Shown one piece after another: positions 1 through 5,343 of a DNA stretch of 6,772 bases. This DNA comes from an uncultured archaeon (GTDB taxonomy: Archaea; Korarchaeota; Korarchaeia; Korarchaeales; Korarchaeaceae). The translations under genes and the position numbers were made by a program. The notes below the pieces were generated by a model. It was not told the DNA's origin. It ran no database searches and worked only from the letters and a program-made list of their open reading frames with translations. The DNA lies in the NCBI GenBank assembly GCA_938073845.1, contig CALJEO010000035.1, positions 1 to 6,772 on the forward strand. Direction: 5' to 3'. Position 1 is the first letter of the stretch. Every line of letters starts with the position of its first letter.

Positions 1-379
1 TTACGAGTCTACCTATCTTAGATTCCGTAAGTATAAGTCCTCTCTTAGCGTGTAGATCCTTCCTATGCTCTTCCAAGTGCTTCCTTATCCTGTAAGCCTT
101 GTTTATGAGTGCCATAAGATCCTCGGGTACCTTAGGGGCCACGCCGTTCTCCTCAAGTATCTCAGTCACCTTCCTGCCCACGACCCTCTTCACTAGGGGA
201 ACACCGTACTCATCCCTGAGTATGATCCCTATCTGGCTCGGGGGGACGCCTCTCCTTCCAAGCTTGACGACCAGCTCCTCCACCTCTTCCCTTTTCAACG
301 GTACCCAGTCCAGCGGGGTTGTTCTAGGAGGCCTCTTCGATTCCGATTTACCCCGCTTCCTGCTGTGCATCCTGGCCAT
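1..379 (-). CDS. rps15: 30S ribosomal protein uS15 (S15P/S13E family), 5' part, truncated by window edge
   Basis: Small-subunit ribosomal protein that binds the central domain of 16S rRNA. Reading leftward from ATG at 379-377 gives 126 codons without a stop. The protein starts [18 protein letters not shown], has a basic Arg/Lys-rich N-terminal extension typical of archaeal and eukaryotic S15/S13, then the segment [17 protein letters not shown] (about residues 44-60), and ends in the window with [17 protein letters not shown], the conserved helical S15 core. Family members are about 150 residues, so roughly 25 residues lie outside the left edge. The start is supported by AGGTG seven bases upstream and by a TATA-like box further up. 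It lies 191 bases downstream of rdgB on the same strand and probably has its own promoter, with read-through from rdgB possible. A bud32 - rdgB/HAM1 - rps15 order is one I recall from other archaea. Confidence 0.96.
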   Translation of the reverse strand, partial: MARMHSRKRGKSESKRPPRTTPLDWVPLKREEVEELVVKLGRRGVPPSQIGIILRDEYGVPLVKRVVGRKVTEILEENGVAPKVPEDLMALINKAYRIRKHLEEHRKDLHAKRGLILTESKIGRLV

Positions 380-386
380 ATTTACG

Positions 387-391
387 CACCT
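387..391 (-). promoter_or_regulatory. Ribosome-binding site of rps15
   Basis: AGGTG on the minus strand, seven bases before the ATG at 379, complementary to the CACCU of the archaeal 16S rRNA 3' end. It fixes the first ATG as the start rather than the ATG three codons further in. Confidence 0.65.
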
Positions 392-410
392 AACTGTAGG
401 GTGTAGTCCC

Positions 411-420
411 CATTTTTAAC
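411..420 (-). promoter_or_regulatory. TATA-like box for rps15
   Basis: The minus strand reads GTTAAAAATG, an A/T-rich island in otherwise GC-rich DNA. Its centre is about 36 bases upstream of the rps15 ATG. With the usual 25-27 bases from box A to the transcription start, the leader would be only about 10 bases and would just reach the AGGTG site. No strong BRE is evident. Assigned by position and composition only. Confidence 0.5.
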
Positions 421-454
421 CGTTATGGGAAGCGCGGGCAGCCCTCGGGCGGGG

Positions 455-460
455 ATATAT
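455..460. promoter_or_regulatory. Possible TATA element ATATAT between rps15 and the hairpin
   Basis: A symmetrical ATATAT in GC-rich sequence. Read on the plus strand, a start about 26 bases on (near 483) would fall at the foot of the hairpin at 486. Read on the minus strand, it would give rps15 a second promoter with a leader of about 50 bases. G-rich sequence on its left could act as an upstream element for the plus reading, but orientation cannot be decided from the bases alone. Confidence 0.3.
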
Positions 461-485
461 GCCAGTGAGGATGAGTCCCTCAAGC

Positions 486-531
486 TGCGTTCCGCGTACC
501 CAAGATCTCCCAGAGATCCTTGGGCGCCGCA
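486..531. other. Strong imperfect hairpin in the rdgB-rps15 gap
   Basis: An 11-base-pair stem with one bulged C forms between 499-509 and 513-524 around a three-base loop (510-512). It is extended by GCG/CGC (494-496 with 525-527, leaving TA bulged) and by TGCG/CGCA (486-489 with 528-531, leaving TTCC bulged). In total about 18 pairs lie in 46 bases of non-coding DNA. A second AGATCT at 535-540 could compete with the inner stem. I see no T-tract, no C/D boxes and no kink-turn, so it is not a recognisable terminator, C/D sRNA or H/ACA sRNA. It may be a small RNA, an mRNA 3'-end or processing structure, or a protein-binding dyad. Confidence 0.5.
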
Positions 532-570
532 CCTAGATCTGCATGACGGACCTATGGAACATCGCGAGTC

Positions 571-1119
571 CTACTCCCATCTCTCCTCCAAGAACTCCCT
601 GAGCTTTTTACACGAGAGCCCCCTGTGGGAGAAGAGGTCCTTCCTCTCCCCGAGCTCCCCGTATGTCAGGCCTCCCGAACCGTATGGGATGAAGATGGGA
701 TCGAATCCCCACCCCCCTCCCCTCGCCCTCTCCGCTATCTCCCCCCTGACCTCTCCCTTGAACACCTCGATCCTCCCCTGGAAGCTCAAAGCTATCGCGG
801 AGACGAAGATAGCTTCCCTATTCTTAAAGCCTTCCATTAGCTTTAATATCCCTGAATTTCCTATTCTCTTGAAAACGTAGGAGGAATAAGGTCCTGGAAA
901 GCCTCCTAAGCTATCTATGAATAACCCGGAGTCCTCTATGAAGAAGGGTCCCCTGATGTAGGGTGAGAGCCACTTAGCTGAGGTCACGACCACCTCCTCG
1001 AGGTCCTCCGCTTGGGGTTCCAGGTACTCAGCCTCCACGAACCCCAAGTCAGCTACTCCGGAGAGCATCCTCCTGAACTCCTCATACTTATGGGCGTTAG
1101 AGGAGACGAAGTAAAGCAT
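571..1119 (-). CDS. rdgB: XTP/dITP diphosphatase (RdgB/HAM1 family non-canonical purine NTP pyrophosphatase)
   Basis: Cytosolic house-cleaning enzyme that hydrolyses dITP, ITP and XTP to the monophosphate plus pyrophosphate, keeping deaminated purines out of DNA and RNA. The 182 residues match the family's usual 180-200. Visible motifs are VSSNAHKYEEF (5-15, the SxNxxKxxE substrate loop), FFIEDSGLFIDSLGGFPGPY (59-78, with the metal-associated Asp63), GWGFDPIFIP (136-145) and SHRGLSCKKL (164-173). The family's usual Phe/Tyr in GFGYDPIF appears as Trp137 and Phe139, a mild change. ATG at 1119 shares one base with the bud32 stop (TGATG). A GTG at 1122 one codon earlier would give a four-base GTGA overlap and 183 residues, and AGGT lies suitably for either. 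It is the last gene of the pcm-bud32-rdgB operon. Confidence 0.94.
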   Translation of the reverse strand: MLYFVSSNAHKYEEFRRMLSGVADLGFVEAEYLEPQAEDLEEVVVTSAKWLSPYIRGPFFIEDSGLFIDSLGGFPGPYSSYVFKRIGNSGILKLMEGFKNREAIFVSAIALSFQGRIEVFKGEVRGEIAERARGGGWGFDPIFIPYGSGGLTYGELGERKDLFSHRGLSCKKLREFLEERWE

Positions 1120-1706
1120 CACTTATACCTACCCCTGGCCTCGACCTGCTCAAGCCTTCTTATTACGCGTTCCGCCATCTCGCAGATGGAGTAACCCTTG
1201 AGGAAGGATTTCCATAAGGGATTCCAGTCCTCCGTTATCGATTTTAAGGACCTCTTCAAGACGTAGAGATCAACCGCATAGCTCTCCACGTCGTGAGTGT
1301 ACTCAGCGAGCCCGAAGTCGAGGAGGCATATGCCCCCGCTCTCCGTGACCAGGGCGTTGTAAGGGGTGAGGTCGTTGTGTGCTATGTTGGAGTTGTGAAG
1401 CCTGCAGGAGGCGATCCCGAAGGCTAGCATACTATCCTCATCTATCGAGTCAGCCATCCTCATCCCCGGAACGAACTCCATCATTATTGAGTCCTCCCAG
1501 ACGTCAATCACAGCCGGCACCGGAACCCCTCCTAACCTAGCTCTTCTCATGAGCCTAGCCTCCTTCCTGGTCCTAGATATCCTGAGGAGCCTGTCCAACT
1601 CCCTCGCCCTGTATCCCTTGCTCACCCTCCTCTTCACCACCACAGGCATCCCCATGAACTCGGCCCTATAGAGCTCAGCCTCAGCCCCCCTGTATATCAG
1701 CTCCAT
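1119..1706 (-). CDS. bud32: Bud32/PRPK-type KEOPS complex kinase-ATPase
   Basis: Small atypical protein kinase and ATPase of the KEOPS complex, which with Kae1 makes t6A at position 37 of ANN-decoding tRNAs. The 195 residues show GAEAEL in the glycine-rich loop position (7-12), VVVKRR with ATP-binding Lys25, RKEARLMRRA with the helix-C Glu49, a catalytic loop HNDLTPYN (110-117, Asp112 and Asn117), LLDFGLAEY (128-136, metal-binding Asp130), YAVDLYVLKRSL (143-154) and the Bud32-specific basic tail ending EARGRYK. The minimal C-lobe and this tail separate it from RIO kinases. The family's usual HGDLTTSN is altered to HNDLTPYN. It is stand-alone, not fused to Kae1 as in many euryarchaea, and kae1 is not in the window. 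ATG at 1706 overlaps the end of pcm by 10 bases, so translation is probably coupled. Confidence 0.95.
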   Translation of the reverse strand: MELIYRGAEAELYRAEFMGMPVVVKRRVSKGYRARELDRLLRISRTRKEARLMRRARLGGVPVPAVIDVWEDSIMMEFVPGMRMADSIDEDSMLAFGIASCRLHNSNIAHNDLTPYNALVTESGGICLLDFGLAEYTHDVESYAVDLYVLKRSLKSITEDWNPLWKSFLKGYSICEMAERVIRRLEQVEARGRYK

Positions 1707-2365
1707 CCGTACTTCCCCCTGAGCGGTACGAAAGCCACCTCCGTTACCTTCCTCTTAAGCACCCTCCCCCCGGACCTCTCGACTAACAGTAGGTCCTGTC
1801 CCCAGAAGCCGGGGCTACCCACCGGGATCACGATCCTTCCCTCCTCCTTGAGGAGGTCTATCAGGGGAGGGGGGACCTCAGGGGCAGCTGCGGTAACCAG
1901 TATCCTGTCCACCTTATCCCTCAGGGGGAGACCTGAGCTCCCATCGTAGTTAACCACGTGGACCCTGGATGAGTAGCCAGCTACTCTGAGGTTGTTATAA
2001 GCCAGTGTAGCTAGCCTGGGGTTTATCTCCACCGTTATCACCGTCCCCCAACTGGATACGGGGACATCGCTGGGAGCCACTATCTCAGCTATCGTTGCGG
2101 CATGGTACCCGCTCCCGGAACCCACTTCTAGGACGAGCTGCCCCACCTCCAGATCCAGCAGCTCGTTCATCATGAAGACCATGTGAGGGGCGCTTATCGT
2201 TTGATCCTCACCTATGGGGAGTGGTATATCCTCATATGCCATCTTCCTGTACTTTTTCGGTACGAAGAGATCCCTTCTCACCCTCTCCGCTGACCTCCTG
2301 ACCTTCTCGGTCTTTATAATCCCCATCCTCACTAGACGCTCGACCAACCTGCGGTGCGGATCCAT
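1697..2365 (-). CDS. pcm: Protein-L-isoaspartate O-methyltransferase
   Basis: SAM-dependent repair enzyme that methylates L-isoaspartyl residues in aged proteins so that they revert to aspartate. The 222 residues fit the family. Motifs in order are RRDLFVPKKYRKMAYEDIPL (30-49), GEDQTISAPHMV (52-63, substrate pocket), VLEVGSGSGYHAA (78-90, SAM motif I), VITVEINP (109-116, acidic end of strand 2), VDRILVTAAAPEVPPPL (152-168) and the terminal AFVPLRGKYGW (211-221). About eight extra residues (around 98-107, PSDVPVSSWG) sit between motif I and strand 2, compared with my recollection of typical members. It is the first gene of an operon with bud32 and rdgB. No ribosome-binding site precedes the ATG and a TATA-like element lies 26 bases away, so a leaderless mRNA is likely. 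Its 5' end is nearly back to back with the DUF371 gene. Confidence 0.96.
   Translation of the reverse strand: MDPHRRLVERLVRMGIIKTEKVRRSAERVRRDLFVPKKYRKMAYEDIPLPIGEDQTISAPHMVFMMNELLDLEVGQLVLEVGSGSGYHAATIAEIVAPSDVPVSSWGTVITVEINPRLATLAYNNLRVAGYSSRVHVVNYDGSSGLPLRDKVDRILVTAAAPEVPPPLIDLLKEEGRIVIPVGSPGFWGQDLLLVERSGGRVLKRKVTEVAFVPLRGKYGWS
2313..2320 (+). promoter_or_regulatory. TATA box of the DUF371 gene
   Basis: TTTATAAT is a near-consensus archaeal box A and lies inside the 5' part of pcm on the opposite strand. The expected transcription start near 2342 would leave a leader of about 35 bases that contains the GGTGG site at 2367-2371. Confidence 0.55.
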
Positions 2366-2366
2366 C

Positions 2367-2371
2367 GGTGG
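2367..2371 (+). promoter_or_regulatory. Ribosome-binding site deciding the DUF371 start
   Basis: GGTGG is followed by five bases and then ATG at 2377. The only earlier in-frame candidate, GTG at 2368, lies inside this site. That makes ATG 2377 the better start. Confidence 0.6.
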
Positions 2372-2376
2372 TTACG

Positions 2377-2787
2377 ATGATTGAGGAGATATTAGCTTAC
2401 GGCCACCCCAACGTGAGGGCCACGCACAGGACCACGATGCAGGTGACCAAGGATGAGGAGATAAGTCGAAGAGCGGATTGTGTCATAGGGGTCAGAGCCA
2501 ATAAGTCAGTTAAGGACCTAAGCGAAGCCGTTAGGAGGCACCTGATTGAGGGAGGTGAGATCCTAATAGCGATCGCAGTCATGGACCTCGAGTTCAAGTT
2601 CACCGCTCGGGGGAGCGGGGAGCTGAGGCTTACTCATCCCAGAGATGCTGTGGTGAGGAAGTCAACTTACGTGGATGAAAGGACCCTCGCTATTAGGGCC
2701 GAGGCATCCTCCCGAGATATACCCAGAGGGATCGTTAAGCACCTCAGGGACCCTAAAACGCAGCTCCACCTAATGATAGCCCTCTGA
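2377..2787 (+). CDS. DUF371 family protein of unknown function
   Basis: 136 residues from ATG 2377, or 139 from an in-frame GTG at 2368 that overlaps the likely ribosome-binding site. I recognise the archaeal DUF371 family (PF04027 as I recall) from GHPNVRATHRTT (9-20), RADCVIGVRANKS (32-44) and the later block RDAVVRKSTYVDERTLAIRA. The family has no established function that I know of. The protein has conserved His, Arg and Asp residues and looks like a compact soluble alpha/beta domain, with no signal peptide and no membrane segment (the short ILIAIAV stretch is a probable buried strand). It is monocistronic, divergent from pcm, and its stop codon touches the stop codon of truD on the other strand. 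Conservation beside translation and repair genes hints at housekeeping, but no reaction can be assigned. Confidence 0.9.
   Translation: MIEEILAYGHPNVRATHRTTMQVTKDEEISRRADCVIGVRANKSVKDLSEAVRRHLIEGGEILIAIAVMDLEFKFTARGSGELRLTHPRDAVVRKSTYVDERTLAIRAEASSRDIPRGIVKHLRDPKTQLHLMIAL
2389..2394 (-). promoter_or_regulatory. TATA-like element of the pcm-bud32-rdgB operon
   Basis: TAATAT on the minus strand is centred about 26 bases upstream of the pcm ATG, which puts the transcription start at or next to the start codon. It lies inside the DUF371 coding region. The absence of a GGTG-type site before pcm fits a leaderless message. Confidence 0.4.
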
Positions 2788-3876
2788 TCAGAGGAAGCCC
2801 TGACCTAAGGGGTCCTCAGGTTTGATCAGCTCCCTCAGGTAAGAAGTGGCATATGATCCAGACTCCAGGGAGAAGGAGAGTGTCACGAAGTCAGTTCCCT
2901 CCATGACCCTGACGGGCTTGACCTCGCATACGGCCCTCCTGAGGTCACCGAGTGCGCTCACCTCCGGGAGCTCCCTGAATAGGAACATCTCCCTCGCGAC
3001 ACCTTCCTCCCTCATGAGAGCGTTCAGCTCCCCACTCAACCACCCTTCCTTAGCTCTAGTGAAGGCCCCGGGAACCGGAAGCAGAAGCTCGCCCTCCTCG
3101 GGGTAAGTTGAGATCTCCCCATTCCCCTTAATGACGAAGTCCCCCTTCTCCAATGAGAGCCCCCGCTCCAGCCTCCTGGAAAGGAGCAGGTTGAACAGGT
3201 AGGACTGGTATGAGTGGACGTAGAACCTCATGAGGTCCGAACCTATGAGTTCAGACAGCTGTTTGAGACTCCTAGCTCCCTCTACCCTGTACCCCTGCTT
3301 CGCAATCATACACGAAGCCTCCTCGATCTCCCTCAGGACTAAGGCCCTCCCTATCTCATGATTGTAGGGTCTCCTGACGCCGAACCTCTGGTAGGAGAAG
3401 AAGTTCGGAAACCTATCCATCGGCCCGATCCCCTTGACTCCCCTAACCACTACCGTGAAGTGGTTCCCTTCATTGGACCCCAGGCTAACCCAATCCCACC
3501 TCCCGACGTACCTCAGGACGGCTCCGGGGATCCTCAACTCCCTCTCCCTTATCTTAGTAGTTGATAAGAACTGGAAGCTCAACGATCTAGCGTCCTTCAT
3601 TCCGGCGAATCCCACCTTCCCTCCCAATTTCCTTGAGACCATTGAGATGAGCTCCCTCTCATCCACCTTCCTGTACTTGAAGAGGACGAGGAGGTGGAAA
3701 GGTCCTCCCACCCCAAGCTTCTCAATCCCCAGGAACACTCTGGAGGCCCTCCTACCGGATAGCACCTCATCCACTATGAAGTCACTCAGCTTCTCCCTTA
3801 GTCTCCCCCTCAGGGGCTTGGATTCGTTCATATATGTGAGCATCCCAAGTTCGCGGTCTATCTGAGGGACCCTCAT
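2788..3876 (-). CDS. truD: tRNA pseudouridine synthase TruD/Pus7 family
   Basis: Isomerises uridine to pseudouridine in tRNA; bacterial TruD acts at U13, and Pus7-type relatives also at U35 of some tRNAs. The 362 residues carry the N-terminal element SDFIVDEVL (31-39), the catalytic block VGFAGMKDARSLSFQFLS (88-105) with nucleophile Asp95, NFFSYQRFGVRRPYNHEIG (158-176), VHSYQSYLFNLLL (220-232) and the C-terminal SGSYATSYLRELI (339-351). The insert between the catalytic and RNA-binding parts is that of a TRUD domain. The start MRVPQIDRELGM matches the N-terminus I recall for archaeal members, so ATG 3876 is preferred over the later Met12 or Met16. Its ATG overlaps the pth2 stop (ATGA) and it ends the three-gene operon. 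The opposing DUF371 gene begins right after its stop with no spacer. Confidence 0.96.
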   Translation of the reverse strand: MRVPQIDRELGMLTYMNESKPLRGRLREKLSDFIVDEVLSGRRASRVFLGIEKLGVGGPFHLLVLFKYRKVDERELISMVSRKLGGKVGFAGMKDARSLSFQFLSTTKIRERELRIPGAVLRYVGRWDWVSLGSNEGNHFTVVVRGVKGIGPMDRFPNFFSYQRFGVRRPYNHEIGRALVLREIEEASCMIAKQGYRVEGARSLKQLSELIGSDLMRFYVHSYQSYLFNLLLSRRLERGLSLEKGDFVIKGNGEISTYPEEGELLLPVPGAFTRAKEGWLSGELNALMREEGVAREMFLFRELPEVSALGDLRRAVCEVKPVRVMEGTDFVTLSFSLESGSYATSYLRELIKPEDPLGQGFL

Positions 3877-4229
3877 CTCAGCAACGGTAACCTCCCGGTG
3901 ATCTCATCCACCCTCTCGGACTCCTGTGGTCCTATACCGACTGCCGTCGCCGTCCCCGGCTCCAGCTCAGTGAGACCAGCGTCCCTTATGAGAACAGCTA
4001 CCAGTCCCCTCTCCGAGGCTTCCCTGTAGATCTTCATGAGTTTCTCCTCGTTCTCCACTTGAAGAACGACCTTCTTAGCCCCTTCGTTCCTCCACTCCAT
4101 GTAGATATCCGGGTATTTACTCCTAACACTCTCCGCAGCCTCTAAGGAGGCATGGGCCACCTGGACAGCGAGCTTGCCGCAGCTCATGTTCAGGTCCTTC
4201 CTGACCACTATCACCTGTTTGTATCTCAT
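3873..4229 (-). CDS. pth2: Peptidyl-tRNA hydrolase, Pth2 type
   Basis: Cleaves the ester bond of peptidyl-tRNA dropped from ribosomes, recycling tRNA. It is the archaeal/eukaryotic type, unrelated in fold to bacterial Pth. The 118 residues are the standard length. Signature segments are KQVIVVRKDLNMSCGKLAVQ (4-23, conserved Lys19), VAHASLEAA (24-32), LIRDAGLTELEPGTATAVGI (80-99, with the conserved Asp83 and Thr87) and GIGP closing the active-site loop. The start lies in an ATGA overlap with the glycosyltransferase stop, and AGGGTGAT sits three bases before it, a very good match to the archaeal anti-Shine-Dalgarno. It is followed by truD through another ATGA overlap. A pth2-truD pairing is one I recall from other archaea. 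Confidence 0.97.
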   Translation of the reverse strand: MRYKQVIVVRKDLNMSCGKLAVQVAHASLEAAESVRSKYPDIYMEWRNEGAKKVVLQVENEEKLMKIYREASERGLVAVLIRDAGLTELEPGTATAVGIGPQESERVDEITGRLPLLR

Positions 4230-5284
4230 GGGATCACCCTCGTGATCAGCTCCATATACTCCTCAGCCACACTCCTCCAGGTCCTCCTCAATGCCCTCTC
4301 CCTTCCCCTCCTCCCCATCTCCTCCCTGAGCGCACCATCTGTCAGTAGCTGGATCACTCCCTCGGCCATTATCCCTTCATCCCTGGGGAGCAGGAAGCCA
4401 TCGATACCGTTTAAGACAGCGTCCCTCAGCCCACCGGTATCGCTCGCTATCACGGGCGTACCCGCTGCTAGCGATTCCAGGGCAGTCAGACCGTATCCCT
4501 CGTACCTCGCCGGATGTAACAATAGATCCGCTGCGCCGTAGTACCTGGCTGTCTCCTCGTAGCTCTTCCTACCGAGTAGCAGGACCTTATCGCTAACTCC
4601 CAGCTTAGCCGCTAGCTCCCTCAGGACCTTCTCCTCGGGTCCGTCCCCCACCACCAGGAACGTGGCGTCCACCCTCTCGTTCACCAGCTTAGCTATCCTT
4701 GGGATTATATCGAAGCCCTTGGCGTAGTTCAGGGATCCTACGGAGAGCACTAAGTTACCCTTAAGTCCTAAATCATTCTTAAGCTTCTCCTTAGGTGGAA
4801 GGGAGGAGAAGAGCTCTCCATCTATCCCCCCCGGTATGACAGAGTCCACCCTCAGGCCCATCCCCTCCAGCACCCCCTTGACCCAGCTGCTCACGGCTAC
4901 GAGAGCGGAGGCCCTGGAGGCGGCTACCCTGGCCAGCCTGGGGAACCTCAGGTCGCTCCCGTGGAAGACCACCACGTAACTGACTCCGAATATACTTGAT
5001 AGGAACCCAGCTAAGCCTGAGGTCGCTGCGTAATGACAGATGGCTATGCTTGGTCCCTCCCTGCTAAGGACCACGGATGAGCCCAGCGCAAAGCTCAACC
5101 CCCTGAACCCCTTTGAACTGAGATTGGGGACCTCAAGTACCCTCTCGCCCCACCTGCTCCTCGCTCCCCTGTAGCTGATTACGGTGACATCCTCCCCCAT
5201 GGAGAGCAGCTCCCTGGCTAAGTAGGTCATGTAAACCTGGACGCCACCCAAGGCTGGGTAATAGGGACCCACTAGCGCTATCAT
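4226..5284 (-). CDS. GT4-type glycosyltransferase (GT-B fold)
   Basis: Transfers a sugar from a nucleotide-sugar donor to an unknown acceptor, probably with retention of configuration as in GT4. The 352 residues have the two-lobe layout. The N-terminal lobe begins GPYYPALGGVQVYMTYLARE (6-25), has FHGSDLRFPRL (107-117), and the linker carries VIPGGIDGELF (149-159). The C-terminal donor lobe shows LVLSVGSLNYAKGFD (178-192), VVGDGPEE (211-218) and the EX7E signature EGYGLTALE (Glu262 and Glu270), then AGTPVIASDTGGLRDAV (274-290). There is no signal peptide or transmembrane helix, so it is cytosolic or peripheral. The acceptor cannot be read from sequence; lipid, protein N-glycan or compatible solute are all open. 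ATG 5284 opens an operon with pth2 and truD and faces fen across 59 bases. No separate ribosome-binding site is clear beyond the purines directly before ATG. Confidence 0.92.
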   Translation of the reverse strand: MIALVGPYYPALGGVQVYMTYLARELLSMGEDVTVISYRGARSRWGERVLEVPNLSSKGFRGLSFALGSSVVLSREGPSIAICHYAATSGLAGFLSSIFGVSYVVVFHGSDLRFPRLARVAASRASALVAVSSWVKGVLEGMGLRVDSVIPGGIDGELFSSLPPKEKLKNDLGLKGNLVLSVGSLNYAKGFDIIPRIAKLVNERVDATFLVVGDGPEEKVLRELAAKLGVSDKVLLLGRKSYEETARYYGAADLLLHPARYEGYGLTALESLAAGTPVIASDTGGLRDAVLNGIDGFLLPRDEGIMAEGVIQLLTDGALREEMGRRGRERALRRTWRSVAEEYMELITRVIP

Positions 5285-5300
5285 CCTCTCCCTGCAGCGG

Positions 5301-5320
5301 GTTCCGCTTTTAATCGGAAC
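5301..5320. promoter_or_regulatory. Palindromic divergent promoter element between glycosyltransferase and fen
   Basis: GTTCCGCTTTTAATCGGAAC has perfect 6-base inverted arms (5301-5306 and 5315-5320) around an 8-base A/T-rich core (5307-5314). The core is the only TATA-like sequence in the 59-base gap. Its centre is about 26 bases from the glycosyltransferase ATG and about 33 bases from the fen ATG, so it could serve both directions and give short-leader or leaderless messages. The arms would suit a dimeric regulator that competes with TBP/TFB, which is inference. Confidence 0.5.
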
Positions 5321-5343
5321 ACCCCACCATTAAGTGACCTCAG

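Noticed and set aside
99..419. Plus-strand open frame of 106 codons opposite uS15
   Set aside because: The minus strand encodes an unmistakable ribosomal protein. The plus frame has no family resemblance and runs through the rps15 promoter.
380..570. C/D-box sRNA in the rdgB-rps15 gap
   Set aside because: GTGAGGATGAG resembles a C box only loosely, and no CTGA D box occurs in the gap on either strand.
698..716. tRNA T-arm-like sequence GGGATTCGATCCC on the minus strand
   Set aside because: It encodes the conserved GFDPI motif of RdgB, and no acceptor, D-arm or anticodon arm can be built around it.
425..880. Plus-strand open frame of 151 codons across the gap and rdgB
   Set aside because: It is Ser/Pro-rich low-complexity translation opposite a clear RdgB protein, has no recognisable domain and starts without a ribosome-binding site. 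It is a shadow of the GC-rich minus-strand gene.
2603..2618. Perfect 6-base stem with four-G loop (CCGCTC and GAGCGG)
   Set aside because: It lies in the middle of the DUF371 coding region, encodes an ARGSG turn, and has no T-tract or other sign of a terminator.
3434..3865. Plus-strand open frame of 143 codons opposite truD
   Set aside because: Its composition (Ser, Pro, Leu runs) is what antisense of a Glu/Arg/Gly-rich gene yields, and TruD motifs cover the same DNA on the other strand.
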